Source of the DNA: Orenia marismortui DSM 5156
GTDB taxonomy: Bacteria > Bacillota > Halanaerobiia > Halobacteroidales > Halobacteroidaceae
Direction of reading: 5' to 3'
Assembly: GCF_000379025.1 (NCBI RefSeq)
Contig: NZ_KB900619.1
Coordinates: forward strand, 75,207 to 139,206
DNA: 64,000 bases
Below the pieces are notes generated by a model. The model ran no database searches. It was given only the letters and a program-made list of their open reading frames with translations, and was not told where the DNA came from. The translations under genes were made by a program, and so were the position numbers. Shown here one piece after another: positions 1-8,873 of this stretch. The number at the start of each line of letters is the position of its first letter. Position 1 is the first letter of the stretch.

Positions 1-100
1 TTTATGTCCAGTTGATACTTTTTAACTGATTTTATAAGCAGAATAACCAATCTCATTGTATAATCTAAGATTTAATTAACTACTCAAAACCTAAAAGCGA

Positions 101-130
101 TAAAAAAGACCACAAGCTAAGCTTGTGGTC
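101..130 (-). terminator. Intrinsic terminator of hflX
   Basis: A perfect 10-bp stem (GACCACAAGC / GCTTGTGGTC) with a 3-nt loop lies 36 bases past the hflX stop. On the minus strand it is followed by a run of six T. It ends the hflX transcript. Confidence 0.9.
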
Positions 131-165
131 TAAGAAATAATCTTCTATTTAATTTAATAATCTAA

Positions 166-1452
166 TTATATTCCTACTCTATTTTTAACTCTATCATCTA
201 CTACATAATCCCGATATCTTTCATAATCACTCTCTTTACATTCTAAAATTAACTTAGTACCCTCTGCTTCATAACTAGTTGCAGATATATTAGCATTCTC
301 AAAAAAATAAGAGACTATCTCTCCTTGATCATAAGGAATTACCATTTTACATTGAATATAATCTTTAAATAAATAGTTACTAACTAATTGAAGCAATTGA
401 TCTATTCCTGTTCTTTCTTTAGCAGATAAATAAACTCTATCTTCTACTAAATGAGGAATTACTGTATCTGTTAAATCCCCTTTATTAAATGCATAAATAA
501 TAGGAATATTTTTGACTCCAATCTCTTTTAATGTCTTATTTGTAACATCAACCATTTTCTGATATTCATCATCTGAATAATCAACAACATGAATTATTAA
601 ATCAGCTTCTGCAACCTCTTCTAATGTAGATCGAAAGGCTTTAACTAGATGATGAGGTAATCTATTTATGAATCCAACAGTATCTGTCAGCAGAAATGAT
701 CTATTATTAGATAAATTTATCTTTCTAACCGAAGTTTCTAAGGTTGCAAATAACATATCCTTCTCAAAAACCTCTTTTTCCAAAGATTGATTAAAGGTCT
801 CAAGCATGGTATTCATCAACGTAGACTTCCCAGCATTGGTATATCCAACTAAGGAAACAATAGGAATCCCACTTTTTTTGCGCCTTCTCCGTTGGATTTC
901 CCGTTGTGAAACTAAGCTTTCTAATTCCTTCTGCAAAGCTGCTATCTTATCTTCAATCCTTCTTCGACTAAGCTCCAGATTTGTCTCTCCTGCACCTCTA
1001 TTTACTAATCCGGCTCCTCCACCTTGACGATCATACTGCCTTTGACCAACTAATCTAGGAAGCATATACTGCAGACGAGCCACCTCAACCTGTAATTTTG
1101 CTTCTCTTGTTTTTGCACGCCGAGCAAATATATCTAAGATTAACATAGTTCTATCAATTACTCTTACCCCAAGTCTATCTTCAAGAACACGAATTTGAGA
1201 AGGAGATAGCTCATCATTAGCTATTACTACCTGGGCAGCTGTGTAACCTACTAACTCACCAAGTTCTTTAATCTTACCGCTACCAAGATAATGGGAATTA
1301 TTAATATGAGCTAAATTTTGGCTTAACTCCCCAACTACTTCTATATTACAGGCAGTGGCTAAGCCTTTTAATTCTTCCATTAAATAGTCAAAATCATCTT
1401 CTTGACCTTTAAGGTTTACACCTATTACTATCGCTTTGTTCTTTTTAGCCAT
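166..1452 (-). CDS. hflX: GTPase HflX, ribosome-associated
   Basis: HflX is a GTPase that binds the large ribosomal subunit and splits stalled ribosomes under heat or antibiotic stress. The 428 residues show the N-terminal HflX domain, the glycine-rich linker near residues 143-155, and a G domain with G1 GYTNAGKST at 203-211, DTVGF at 257-261 and NKGD at 323-326. A C-terminal extension follows. All nucleotide-binding motifs are intact and the length is normal. The ATG is preceded by AAAGGAG. The gene stands alone, with its own terminator downstream and a leader holding a short ORF and a terminator-like hairpin (see those entries), which suggests attenuation. Identification rests on the whole-length family pattern and is secure. 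Confidence 0.95.
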   Translation of the reverse strand: MAKKNKAIVIGVNLKGQEDDFDYLMEELKGLATACNIEVVGELSQNLAHINNSHYLGSGKIKELGELVGYTAAQVVIANDELSPSQIRVLEDRLGVRVIDRTMLILDIFARRAKTREAKLQVEVARLQYMLPRLVGQRQYDRQGGGAGLVNRGAGETNLELSRRRIEDKIAALQKELESLVSQREIQRRRRKKSGIPIVSLVGYTNAGKSTLMNTMLETFNQSLEKEVFEKDMLFATLETSVRKINLSNNRSFLLTDTVGFINRLPHHLVKAFRSTLEEVAEADLIIHVVDYSDDEYQKMVDVTNKTLKEIGVKNIPIIYAFNKGDLTDTVIPHLVEDRVYLSAKERTGIDQLLQLVSNYLFKDYIQCKMVIPYDQGEIVSYFFENANISATSYEAEGTKLILECKESDYERYRDYVVDDRVKNRVGI

Positions 1453-1495
1453 CTAAAATCTCCTTTCTTATTACAGTTGCGAAAACAGAAAAAGA

Positions 1496-1524
1496 TTGTA
1501 AATGAACACCTTGTTCACCTACAA
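1496..1524 (-). promoter_or_regulatory. Terminator-like hairpin in the hflX leader
   Basis: On the minus strand the arms TTGTA..TGAACA and TGTTCA..TACAA pair around a short loop, with one 2x2 internal mismatch, and are followed by TCTTTTTC. The hairpin lies 44 bases upstream of the hflX ATG and begins four bases after the stop of a short leader ORF. This is the layout of a ribosome-controlled attenuator. Function is inferred. Confidence 0.6.
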
Positions 1525-1528
1525 CCTC

Positions 1529-1564
1529 TCATAATCCAGAATATATATTTCTATTTTGAAACAT
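1529..1564 (-). CDS. Possible 11-codon leader ORF upstream of hflX
   Basis: An ATG-initiated ORF encodes MFQNRNIYSGL and ends in TGA, four bases before the leader hairpin. A weak Shine-Dalgarno-like TGAGAG lies upstream at a somewhat long spacing. It has no recognisable protein function. If real, its translation would let a stalled ribosome mask the hairpin and allow hflX transcription. It could also be a chance ORF. Confidence 0.35.
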   Translation of the reverse strand: MFQNRNIYSGL

Positions 1565-1621
1565 ATCAAAATACTCTCAGTAAAGATAAAATATTTATTG
1601 ACAAGTTTTACTTTTAAAATT

Positions 1622-1660
1622 ACATATTAATATTAACATAGATCTTTGAAGACTTCAAAC
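1622..1660 (-). promoter_or_regulatory. Likely sigma-A promoter for hflX
   Basis: On the minus strand TTGAAG and TAATAT are separated by exactly 17 bases. A start here gives a leader of roughly 160-180 bases that contains both the short ORF and the hairpin. The rest of the gap between hflX and the transporter (1565-1779) shows nothing else I recognise. Confidence 0.5.
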
Positions 1661-1779
1661 AGAATGAATATTATATTTGCCAGTTTTAAATAAAAGCTCT
1701 AATCCTCTCCTTTACATACTAAGACTGATTAGCTAAATAAAGTTACTAGTTATTTATAATAATAAAAAAGAAGCTACAA

Positions 1780-2484
1780 CTATCTTTGCAAACCTTTAGA
1801 AACTAAGATTTTTTCTAAACTTAAAAATAAATAATAAGCCACTAAAACCAATAAAGCAGTAGGAATAGCACCAGATAGCATTAACTGTGAATCTAAGAAA
1901 CTGATACCTGTAAATATTTGATCACCTAATCCACCTGCACCAACTAAAGCACCCAAAGCTGCAGTTCCTATATTTATAATCAAAGCTATTCTAATACCAG
2001 TTAAAATAAAGGCTAAGGCATTAGGTAACTCAACTTCCCAGAAAATTATATAAGGAGATAATCCCATACCTTTAGCAGCATCTAATAAGTCTTCACTCAC
2101 AGAATCTAATCCCACAATTGTATTTCTTGCTATAGGCAAAATCGAATATATAGTTAAAGCTAAAATGACAGGCTTCATTCCAATCCCTAAAGTACTCATA
2201 GCTAAAGCTAAAATTGCCAAAGAAGGAATTGTCTGACCTAAGCCAATGATATACATGAATAGAGATCTAAATCTCCTAAAACTATCCCTAGTCAACAATA
2301 CACCTACAAATAAACCAATAACTGTCGCTATGAACATTGATATAGATACCATAATTACATGCTCTAAGATAAGTTCTGAAATTAAATCTAAATTATCTAT
2401 AAAATAATTAAATAACACACTATTAAAATATAAAAATATAAGTGCTAATAAAGAGATCAGTGTTAGATAAGTTTTATTAAGCAC
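1780..2484 (-). CDS. Osmoprotectant ABC transporter, permease (OpuCD/OpuCB type)
   Basis: Integral membrane permease of a glycine betaine, carnitine or choline uptake system, 234 residues. About six hydrophobic segments are visible. The binding-protein-dependent permease loop is present (DAAKGMGLSPYIIFWEVELP, about residues 135-155), followed by the family's GALVGAGGLGDQI stretch near 180-195. A GTG start is used (GAAAGGAG at proper spacing), and it overlaps the end of the preceding permease by 8 bases, a sign of translational coupling. It is the last gene of a four-gene operon encoding binding lipoprotein, ATPase, permease and permease. The paired permeases are the standard OpuCB/OpuCD arrangement. 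Which osmolyte is carried cannot be read from the sequence. Confidence 0.9.
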   Translation of the reverse strand: MLNKTYLTLISLLALIFLYFNSVLFNYFIDNLDLISELILEHVIMVSISMFIATVIGLFVGVLLTRDSFRRFRSLFMYIIGLGQTIPSLAILALAMSTLGIGMKPVILALTIYSILPIARNTIVGLDSVSEDLLDAAKGMGLSPYIIFWEVELPNALAFILTGIRIALIINIGTAALGALVGAGGLGDQIFTGISFLDSQLMLSGAIPTALLVLVAYYLFLSLEKILVSKGLQR

Positions 2485-3136
2485 AATCTTTCTCCTTTCT
2501 TAAAGCTACAGGGGTAAGTATATATTCCAAACCATAAAATAAAGCATCTGTTATCATAGCCAATAATGACACTAATAAAGCACCAGCCATAATTTTCTCC
2601 TCATATACCTGCTCTATTCCTCTTTGTATAAACTCACCTAATCCCCCAGCTCCTACATACACTGCTATGGTAACTATACCTATATTCATAACCACTGCAA
2701 TTCTTAATCCAGCTATAATTCCTGCTAAAGATAAAGGTAATTCTATTTCCAATAATCTATTCCACTTTGATAAGCCCATCCCCTTAGCTGAATCAATAAT
2801 TGCTGAATCAATATCTTTAATTGCTGTATAGGTATTACTAATAATCGGTAACTGAGAGTAAAGTACCAGAGAAATAATAACCGGTATATTACCCAATCCT
2901 ACATTGAAGACAGATAATAGAGGTAACATCAATCCAAAAAGAGCAATACTAGGAATTGTCATTACTATATTCGCTATATTAATTGCTAAATCAGCCCATT
3001 CTTCTTTTCTAGAAATAAATATGCCTAAAGCAATACCAATAATTGCCGATAATATTGTTGCAATTAAAACAAGATAGAGATGTTCTAGCATCAGAACAAT
3101 TGATTTCTGCCAATTATCTATTAGAAAATCAATCAT
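2477..3136 (-). CDS. Osmoprotectant ABC transporter, permease (OpuCB type)
   Basis: First of two paralogous permease subunits, 219 residues, with about six membrane segments. The EAA-type loop DSAKGMGLSKWNRLLEIELP is present near residue 130 and the GAGGLGEFIQRG motif near 175. It forms the membrane channel together with the downstream permease. Its ATG overlaps the TGA stop of the ATPase gene (ATGA), so the three transporter genes are translationally coupled. This overlap also shows that TGA is used as a stop in this genome. Confidence 0.9.
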   Translation of the reverse strand: MIDFLIDNWQKSIVLMLEHLYLVLIATILSAIIGIALGIFISRKEEWADLAINIANIVMTIPSIALFGLMLPLLSVFNVGLGNIPVIISLVLYSQLPIISNTYTAIKDIDSAIIDSAKGMGLSKWNRLLEIELPLSLAGIIAGLRIAVVMNIGIVTIAVYVGAGGLGEFIQRGIEQVYEEKIMAGALLVSLLAMITDALFYGLEYILTPVALRKEKDCA

Positions 3137-4275
3137 AGTCCCATCTCCTGATTTCTTCTATAATTTTTAGATAGATAATCTTGGATGTCAGTAAAATCGA
3201 TAGCTCCAACCAAAGTTCCGTTTTGATCTACTATACAGAGCTTAGTGACCTCATTAGAAACCATTATTGTTAATGCTTCCTTTAGGGTTGAAGTATAAGT
3301 TAATCTAATATCTAAATCCTTGATTAAATTAATAATTTTTGATTCTTGCTGAAAGGGATTTTTTAGTATATCCTCTCTAGAAATATAACCCAATGGTCTT
3401 CTATCTTCAGAGCAAATCAATAAGTAATCTCTATTATTCTTCTTCATCAATTTTAAAGCATCTTTAACCTCTAAATCATCATATTTATAACTTATAGAAC
3501 TCATAGCTTCCTTCACTCTGACCAGATCTAATACCTTCATTGCCCTTTCTGTACCGATAAACTCTTCAACAAATTTATTCTTTGGGTCTAATAATATATT
3601 CTCTGGGGTATCAAATTGTATTAATTCTCCCTGATTAATAATAGCAATTTTATCTGCCATCTTTAATGCTTCATGAATATCATGGCTAACGAAAATAATT
3701 GTTTTGTTTAACTTCTTCTGTAAAGTTAGAAATTGATCTTGAATATTCTTGCGATTAATCGGATCTATAGCACCAAAAGGCTCATCCATCAATAGTATAT
3801 CTGGATTAGCTGCTAAAGCTCTAGCAACACCTATTCTCTGTCTTTGACCCCCTGATAGCTGATGGGGATATTTATCCTTATAAAGAATAGAATCGAGATT
3901 CATCATCTCTAGTAATTCTTCTATTCGTTTCTCAACCTTATTCTGATTCCAACCTATCACCTTGGGTATCATTCCAATATTCTCACCAATTGTCTTATTG
4001 GGAAATAGGCCTATCTCTTGAATAACATAACCTATCCCTTGTCTTAATTTAACTTCATCTTGAGTATCTATTTTTCTATTATTAATTAAGATATGGCCTC
4101 TATCTAACTCTTCTAATCGATTTGTTAGCCTTAATAAGGTGGTCTTCCCACAACCAGATGGGCCCAAAAGAACAACTAACTCTCCTTGATTTATCTTTAA
4201 GGAAATGTCATTTACTGCTGTTATTTTATGAGCTTCATTAGTAAACGTTTTGGATACATTCACATATTCTATCAA
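3133..4275 (-). CDS. Osmoprotectant ABC transporter, ATP-binding protein with CBS domains (OpuCA type)
   Basis: The ATPase that energises uptake of a compatible solute, 380 residues. Walker A GPSGCGKTT lies at 38-46. The signature LSGGQRQR and the Walker B LLMDEPFGA lie in the 140-165 region, and the switch histidine is in IFVSHD. Residues from about 255 to the end form a tandem CBS pair, which in OpuA and OpuC homologues senses ionic strength or nucleotides and gates transport. The start is TTG, following AAAAGGGGGG. It lies 54 bases downstream of the lipoprotein gene. Confidence 0.93.
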   Translation of the reverse strand: MIEYVNVSKTFTNEAHKITAVNDISLKINQGELVVLLGPSGCGKTTLLRLTNRLEELDRGHILINNRKIDTQDEVKLRQGIGYVIQEIGLFPNKTIGENIGMIPKVIGWNQNKVEKRIEELLEMMNLDSILYKDKYPHQLSGGQRQRIGVARALAANPDILLMDEPFGAIDPINRKNIQDQFLTLQKKLNKTIIFVSHDIHEALKMADKIAIINQGELIQFDTPENILLDPKNKFVEEFIGTERAMKVLDLVRVKEAMSSISYKYDDLEVKDALKLMKKNNRDYLLICSEDRRPLGYISREDILKNPFQQESKIINLIKDLDIRLTYTSTLKEALTIMVSNEVTKLCIVDQNGTLVGAIDFTDIQDYLSKNYRRNQEMGL

Positions 4276-4329
4276 GGATATCCCCCCTTTTTTACTTACA
4301 TATAAATAGCTAGTAAGTTCAAAGTAAAA

Positions 4330-5229
4330 CTATTCGATTAATCCTTGCTCTTTTAGCCACTCTGCTGCTACTTTAGAAGGATCTTCATGCTCTATATCTA
4401 CCTGGCTATTTAATTTCTGAATCTGCCTAGTAGTTAACTTAGTAGTTAATACTTTTAATATACCTTCAATCTCAGGATGTTTATTCAGTACTTCTTCTCT
4501 AACTATAGGGGCTGGATTGTAAACGGGAAAGAATCCCTTATTATCTTCTAAATTTATGAAATTAAAAGCATCAATCCTACCATCAGTAGAATAACCCATA
4601 CCAGAATCTATCTTATCCTCTTTTAAGGCCTTATAAATAATACCAGCAGACATCTTCACTACCTGATCAAAATCTATCCCATAAGTATTAGCTAAAGCCT
4701 GTAGTCCATCAGGTCTATTATAAAATTCTGAATCTGTTCCAAAAGACAGAGCTATCTCGCCAGTCTTAGCTGCTAAATCTGATATACTAGCTATCTTTAA
4801 TCTTTCTGCTTGATCTTCTCTCATCATAATTGTATAGGTATTATTATAATTTATCTTATCAAGCCAAATTAAGCCTTCTTTTGCATCTCTTCTTTTGACC
4901 CAATCATATACCTTCTCAGAATCGGTCATAATCTCTTTATTACTCTGCTTGAAATAAACTGTATAAGCTGTTCCAGTATAGTCATAGTAAAGATCTACCT
5001 CTTTAGTTTCTAAAGCTTTTCTTGCCAATATTGATTTAACACCTAATTGAGTATCTATTTCAAAGCCATTATCTTCTAATAATAATTTTGCTAGATTGGC
5101 TAAAACATATGCTTCAGTATCTGCTTTACCACCAATTACTATCTTCTTAGACCCTTTATCACTACTACACCCAATTAAAAATAAGTTTAAAATAATTAAG
5201 ATAAGTAATAAAATACTAATCCTTCTCAT
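4330..5229 (-). CDS. Osmoprotectant-binding lipoprotein (OpuCC type)
   Basis: Extracytoplasmic solute-binding protein anchored to the membrane, 299 residues. A lipoprotein signal peptide of about 20 hydrophobic residues ends in LIGC, with Cys21 as the lipidated residue. The mature part has the OpuAC-like fold pattern, for example KIVIGGKADTEAYVLANL just after the signal and YYDYTGTAY near residue 100, which belongs to the betaine/choline binding family. It is first in the transporter operon. Only 58 bases separate it from the carotenoid gene upstream and no terminator lies between, so the two clusters may be co-transcribed. The ATG follows GGGGGGAG. Confidence 0.9.
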   Translation of the reverse strand: MRRISILLLILIILNLFLIGCSSDKGSKKIVIGGKADTEAYVLANLAKLLLEDNGFEIDTQLGVKSILARKALETKEVDLYYDYTGTAYTVYFKQSNKEIMTDSEKVYDWVKRRDAKEGLIWLDKINYNNTYTIMMREDQAERLKIASISDLAAKTGEIALSFGTDSEFYNRPDGLQALANTYGIDFDQVVKMSAGIIYKALKEDKIDSGMGYSTDGRIDAFNFINLEDNKGFFPVYNPAPIVREEVLNKHPEIEGILKVLTTKLTTRQIQKLNSQVDIEHEDPSKVAAEWLKEQGLIE

Positions 5230-5287
5230 TATTCTCCCCCCAACTTATTACTACTATATATTTTTTATTCTAAATCCTTTAATACTA

Positions 5288-6772
5288 TTAATATTCTTTT
5301 ATAATCTTATCTCTCACCTGCTGCCCAGATAGAGTAACCATTGGCATTCCACCGCCAGGATTGACACTTCCACCAACAAAATATAAATTTCTATATAATT
5401 CACTATGTTTAGGAGCTTTAAATCCCTTATTCTTCTTACGATCAGCCACAACCCCATAAATAGAACCACGATTAGAATAATATCTAGTCTTTATATCTTC
5501 TGGAGTCCACATATCTTCAACTACAATATGCTCTCTTAAATCTTTTAGACCCATTCTTTCCAATTTATCTAAGACTAGCTCCTTTAATTCCAGATAATCT
5601 TCGTAGGTAAAGGCCTGGTCTTGAAGATATGGAATGTGAGGCAAAACTTTAATATTTTCACACCCTTTGGGAGCCTGACTTTTATCAGTTTTACTACTAG
5701 CAACTAAATAAATTGTAGGGTCTTTTGGAAGCTCATATTTGTTAAATACAGAATTGAAATGATCTTTAGGATCTTTAGAAAAGAAGAAGTTGTGGTGTGC
5801 TAACTCTTCATATTCACAATCAAGCCCTAGATGTAATACAAGGCCTGAACAAGCCGGTTCAAATTTCTTTTCATATTTATCAACTAAACCATCCTCTTCA
5901 GCTAATAATTCTTTATAAGCTGGTATAACTTCCATATTAGAGATGAAGATATCGCTCTTCACTAAACTATCATCAGCTAATCTAATAGCGATTAATTCAT
6001 CTCCTTCTTTGACTACTTCTCTAACTTCTGTATTCAAATAAATCTTTACTCCTAATTCTTTAAGTAATCTTTCTAAGCCTTTTGCTAAATTATACATCCC
6101 ACCTTTAACATACCAGAGTCCATATTCCATCTGTATATTTGGTAATAGATTCAACACCGCTGGTGCATTATAAGGAGAAGAACCCACATATTTAATAAAA
6201 AAATCCATAATTTGCTGCAAATATTTATTGCTTAAATATCTACTAACACCTTGGTGCATAGTTGAAAAAAAATCAAATTTAATAATAGCATTAAATAATC
6301 CATAACAAGTAATGACTTCTCTAAAAGAATCAATCCCTTGATCAAAATATCCTTTTGTTGCTAAGTCAGAGAGCTTTTTTGAATAGACTAAAAATTTATC
6401 TAACTCTCTTATGTCTTCCTTATTAAGATTGGAATTTTGGGCTAAATTTTTTTCAATATCTGCATATAAATCAATCATAGTACCATCCTCAAAAAAGGAT
6501 CTCCACTGCAACTTAATCTCTTCAAGTTCTAGATAATCATCCATTCTTCTTCCAGCCTTAGTAAATAAACCTTCAAAGATATGAGGAAGAGTTGAAATAG
6601 AAGGTCCAAGGTCAAACGAAAAGCCATTCTTCTTTAAAATATTTAATTTCCCACCTATCTTATCATTCTTCTCGTAAAGTTCTACCTCAAAACCCTCTGT
6701 TGCTAGTGATATAGCGGCAGATATACCACCCAAACCAGCTCCAATAATAATTACTTTCTTGTCTCTGCTCAT
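5288..6772 (-). CDS. FAD-dependent carotenoid desaturase (CrtN/CrtI family)
   Basis: A 494-residue flavoprotein of the phytoene or diapophytoene desaturase family. The dinucleotide-binding motif GAGLGG is at residues 11-16, followed by YEKNDKIGGK and FDLGPS. The C-terminal FAD motif reads GGSVNPGGGMPMV. In C30 carotenoid pathways such enzymes dehydrogenate diapophytoene to diaponeurosporene or diapolycopene at the membrane. It sits with a second paralogue and an aldehyde dehydrogenase, so it probably acts in one pathway with them. No diapophytoene synthase is in the window, so the substrate is unknown. The ATG follows AGGAGAGGAG. Family assignment is firm; the exact step is inferred. Confidence 0.82.
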   Translation of the reverse strand: MSRDKKVIIIGAGLGGISAAISLATEGFEVELYEKNDKIGGKLNILKKNGFSFDLGPSISTLPHIFEGLFTKAGRRMDDYLELEEIKLQWRSFFEDGTMIDLYADIEKNLAQNSNLNKEDIRELDKFLVYSKKLSDLATKGYFDQGIDSFREVITCYGLFNAIIKFDFFSTMHQGVSRYLSNKYLQQIMDFFIKYVGSSPYNAPAVLNLLPNIQMEYGLWYVKGGMYNLAKGLERLLKELGVKIYLNTEVREVVKEGDELIAIRLADDSLVKSDIFISNMEVIPAYKELLAEEDGLVDKYEKKFEPACSGLVLHLGLDCEYEELAHHNFFFSKDPKDHFNSVFNKYELPKDPTIYLVASSKTDKSQAPKGCENIKVLPHIPYLQDQAFTYEDYLELKELVLDKLERMGLKDLREHIVVEDMWTPEDIKTRYYSNRGSIYGVVADRKKNKGFKAPKHSELYRNLYFVGGSVNPGGGMPMVTLSGQQVRDKIIKEY

Positions 6773-6789
6773 ATATTTCTCCTCTCCTC

Positions 6790-7283
6790 CTAATATATAT
6801 AAGGAAATATCTTATAACGCTTATTCTTCCAGCTAATATACCTCTTTCCTATTATCTCTTCCATATATCTTTCTTCCTCTTTTATTCGCCTGCTTAATAC
6901 CATAGATATAATTGGAATCACTACTATAATTCCAATTATATTAACAAAAACAAAAATTAATCCTGATGTCAATAGAAGTAAACCTAGATAAGAAGGATGT
7001 CTAATCATCTTATAAAGATCTATACTGACTAACTTCTGTCCTTTAATCGCTCTAAGCTATCTATTAAAATTTTCTTTTAATAAATCCAACACTTAAAAAA
7101 TAAACCTATTAGATAAATAACCAGACTAAAACTTCTAATCCAACTTCTTAGAAAAGAATTTATATTTCCTATAACAAAAATTAAAAATAACCCCCTGTCA
7201 AATGAATAGAAATTACTGATAATTGATTTCTTGCGAGAGGGAAATATCAGAAAACAAGATAACCATAATATACCAATTAGCAC
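6790..7283 (-). pseudogene. Broken isoprenylcysteine-carboxyl-methyltransferase-like gene
   Basis: The 3' part reads KGQKLV..DLYKMIRHPSYLGLLLL and then EEERYMEE..YISWKNKRYKIFPY. This is the conserved C-terminal catalytic region of ICMT/phospholipid methyltransferase-like membrane proteins (RHPxYxG, EExxL). The 5' part (about 7077-7283) encodes membrane segments in another frame, ends in TAA, and continues to a further stop. The C-terminal frame itself has an upstream TAG. At least one nonsense change and one frameshift therefore separate the halves, and no single start yields a whole enzyme. It lies between the aldehyde dehydrogenase and the CrtN-like gene and once may have methylated a carboxylated carotenoid. 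That role is a guess. Confidence 0.75.
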
Positions 7284-7321
7284 AAAAGAAATATTCTCAA
7301 AATTAAACTATAATAGTACAT

Positions 7322-8860
7322 TCATCTAACATCCTCACCTCTTATCATAGCAAAGATAATCTTAATCATTCCTTTTAACTTCTTTGCTAAGCTTATATCA
7401 GAGTAATTAATTAAAATAAATTCTTTTATCAAATTATATAATTTGGAGGAATATGGAAAAAAATTAAACTCCTTCTCTCTTCTACTTTTATTAATTGATA
7501 CGGCTGTTTCTATAGAAAAGGAATGTAAACCTTCGGGACCATGATACTTAGCAATTCCACTATTTTTTACCCCTCCAAAAGGGAGATCTGGATTACCGAT
7601 ATTTTTTAGTACATCATTAATGTAGTTATTACCTACCTTTAGTTTATTTACTACTCTCTTAGCTTTATTTAAATCATTACTCCAAACACTAGAATTCAAG
7701 CCATAATCAGAGTCATTAGCTAAATTAATAGCTTCTATTTCTCCCTTAAAAGGCATAATTGCTACTACAGGACCAAAAGTTTCTTCTTGCATCACTAACA
7801 TCTCATGATTTACATCCTTTAAAACTATTGGACTAAAAAAATTACCCTGCTGCTTAATCTCTGTCATCAACTCTGCACCTTTAGCTACAGCATCTGAGAT
7901 ATGCCTTTTAATGACTTCAAGCTGCTTTGGATAAGTAATAGCACCAATATCAGAATTCAAGCCACTTCCTACTTTTAATTTATTAGTTCTTGCTACTACC
8001 GCTGAAACAAATTCATTATAAATACTTTCTTCTACATAAACCCGTTCTATTGAAACACAGTATTGACCAGTATTAGCAAAAGCTCCATAAACTGTAGCTT
8101 CTACTGCCCTATTGAAGTTTGCATCAGCAAAAACTATCATTGGATCTTTACCACCCAATTCTAATTCAACTGGAATTAAATTCTCCGCTGCTTTAGCCAT
8201 AATCTTCTTTCCTGTTACTACACTTCCAGTAAAGAAGATCTTATCCGGTTCTGCTTTAATTAACTGCTCTCCAGTATCTGCTCCTCCTTGTAAAACTTGA
8301 ATCAGATTAGCTGGCATTTTAGCCTTAATAACTATTTCTTGAATTAAATTCCCCACTAATGGAGTAATTTCTGAAGGTTTTAATAAGACTACATTTCCAG
8401 CTAGTAGCGCTGAAATAGCTGGTACTAAGGACAACTGTAGGGGAAAATTCCAGGGTGATATAATTGCTACTATGCCTAAAGGCTTATACTCAACATAAGA
8501 TTGATGATTAAAGAATAATAAGGAGTTCTTTCGTTTTTGGGGTTCTAAGATCTTTTTTGCATTCTTCTCATAGTACTTAATTATCTCTAAAGTAGGTAAA
8601 ATATCACTCATCAGAGCTTCAAGATTTACTTTTCCAGTATCTGCTACTACTCTTTGGATTATCTCTTCTAAATCATTAATTAATAACTCTTTTATTCTTC
8701 TTATACATTCTATTCTATCTTCCAAACTAGAAGATCTCCAAAGACCAAATGCTTGCTTAGCCTTTATTTTAGCTGCTTTGATTTCATTAATAGTTGCTTT
8801 AGGATATACTCCATTTACCTTCCCATTAATAGGATTAGTAGAAATTAAATTATCAGACAC
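7322..8860 (-). CDS. Aldehyde dehydrogenase, probable carotenoid aldehyde oxidase (CrtNc/AldH-like)
   Basis: NAD(P)-dependent aldehyde dehydrogenase, 512 residues. The oxyanion Asn is in PWNFP (Asn138), the general-base Glu in LELGGKD (Glu234) and the catalytic Cys in NTGQYC (Cys268). The C-terminal FGGVKNSGIAKYHG motif is also present. Compared with the usual 450-500 residues it has a longer hydrophobic C-terminus, like membrane-associated ALDHs acting on lipophilic substrates. Lying 13 bases after one CrtN-type gene and upstream of another, it most likely converts a carotenoid terminal aldehyde to the acid, as staphyloxanthin-type AldH or CrtNc does. The GTG start follows AAAGGGG. Confidence 0.8.
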   Translation of the reverse strand: MSDNLISTNPINGKVNGVYPKATINEIKAAKIKAKQAFGLWRSSSLEDRIECIRRIKELLINDLEEIIQRVVADTGKVNLEALMSDILPTLEIIKYYEKNAKKILEPQKRKNSLLFFNHQSYVEYKPLGIVAIISPWNFPLQLSLVPAISALLAGNVVLLKPSEITPLVGNLIQEIVIKAKMPANLIQVLQGGADTGEQLIKAEPDKIFFTGSVVTGKKIMAKAAENLIPVELELGGKDPMIVFADANFNRAVEATVYGAFANTGQYCVSIERVYVEESIYNEFVSAVVARTNKLKVGSGLNSDIGAITYPKQLEVIKRHISDAVAKGAELMTEIKQQGNFFSPIVLKDVNHEMLVMQEETFGPVVAIMPFKGEIEAINLANDSDYGLNSSVWSNDLNKAKRVVNKLKVGNNYINDVLKNIGNPDLPFGGVKNSGIAKYHGPEGLHSFSIETAVSINKSRREKEFNFFPYSSKLYNLIKEFILINYSDISLAKKLKGMIKIIFAMIRGEDVR

Positions 8861-8873
8861 AGGATCAGCCCCT

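Noticed and set aside
1-60. Possible gene end at the left window edge (minus strand, frame ending LYNEIGYSAYKIS)
   Set aside because: Only a handful of codons between stops, no ribosome binding site. Too little to call.
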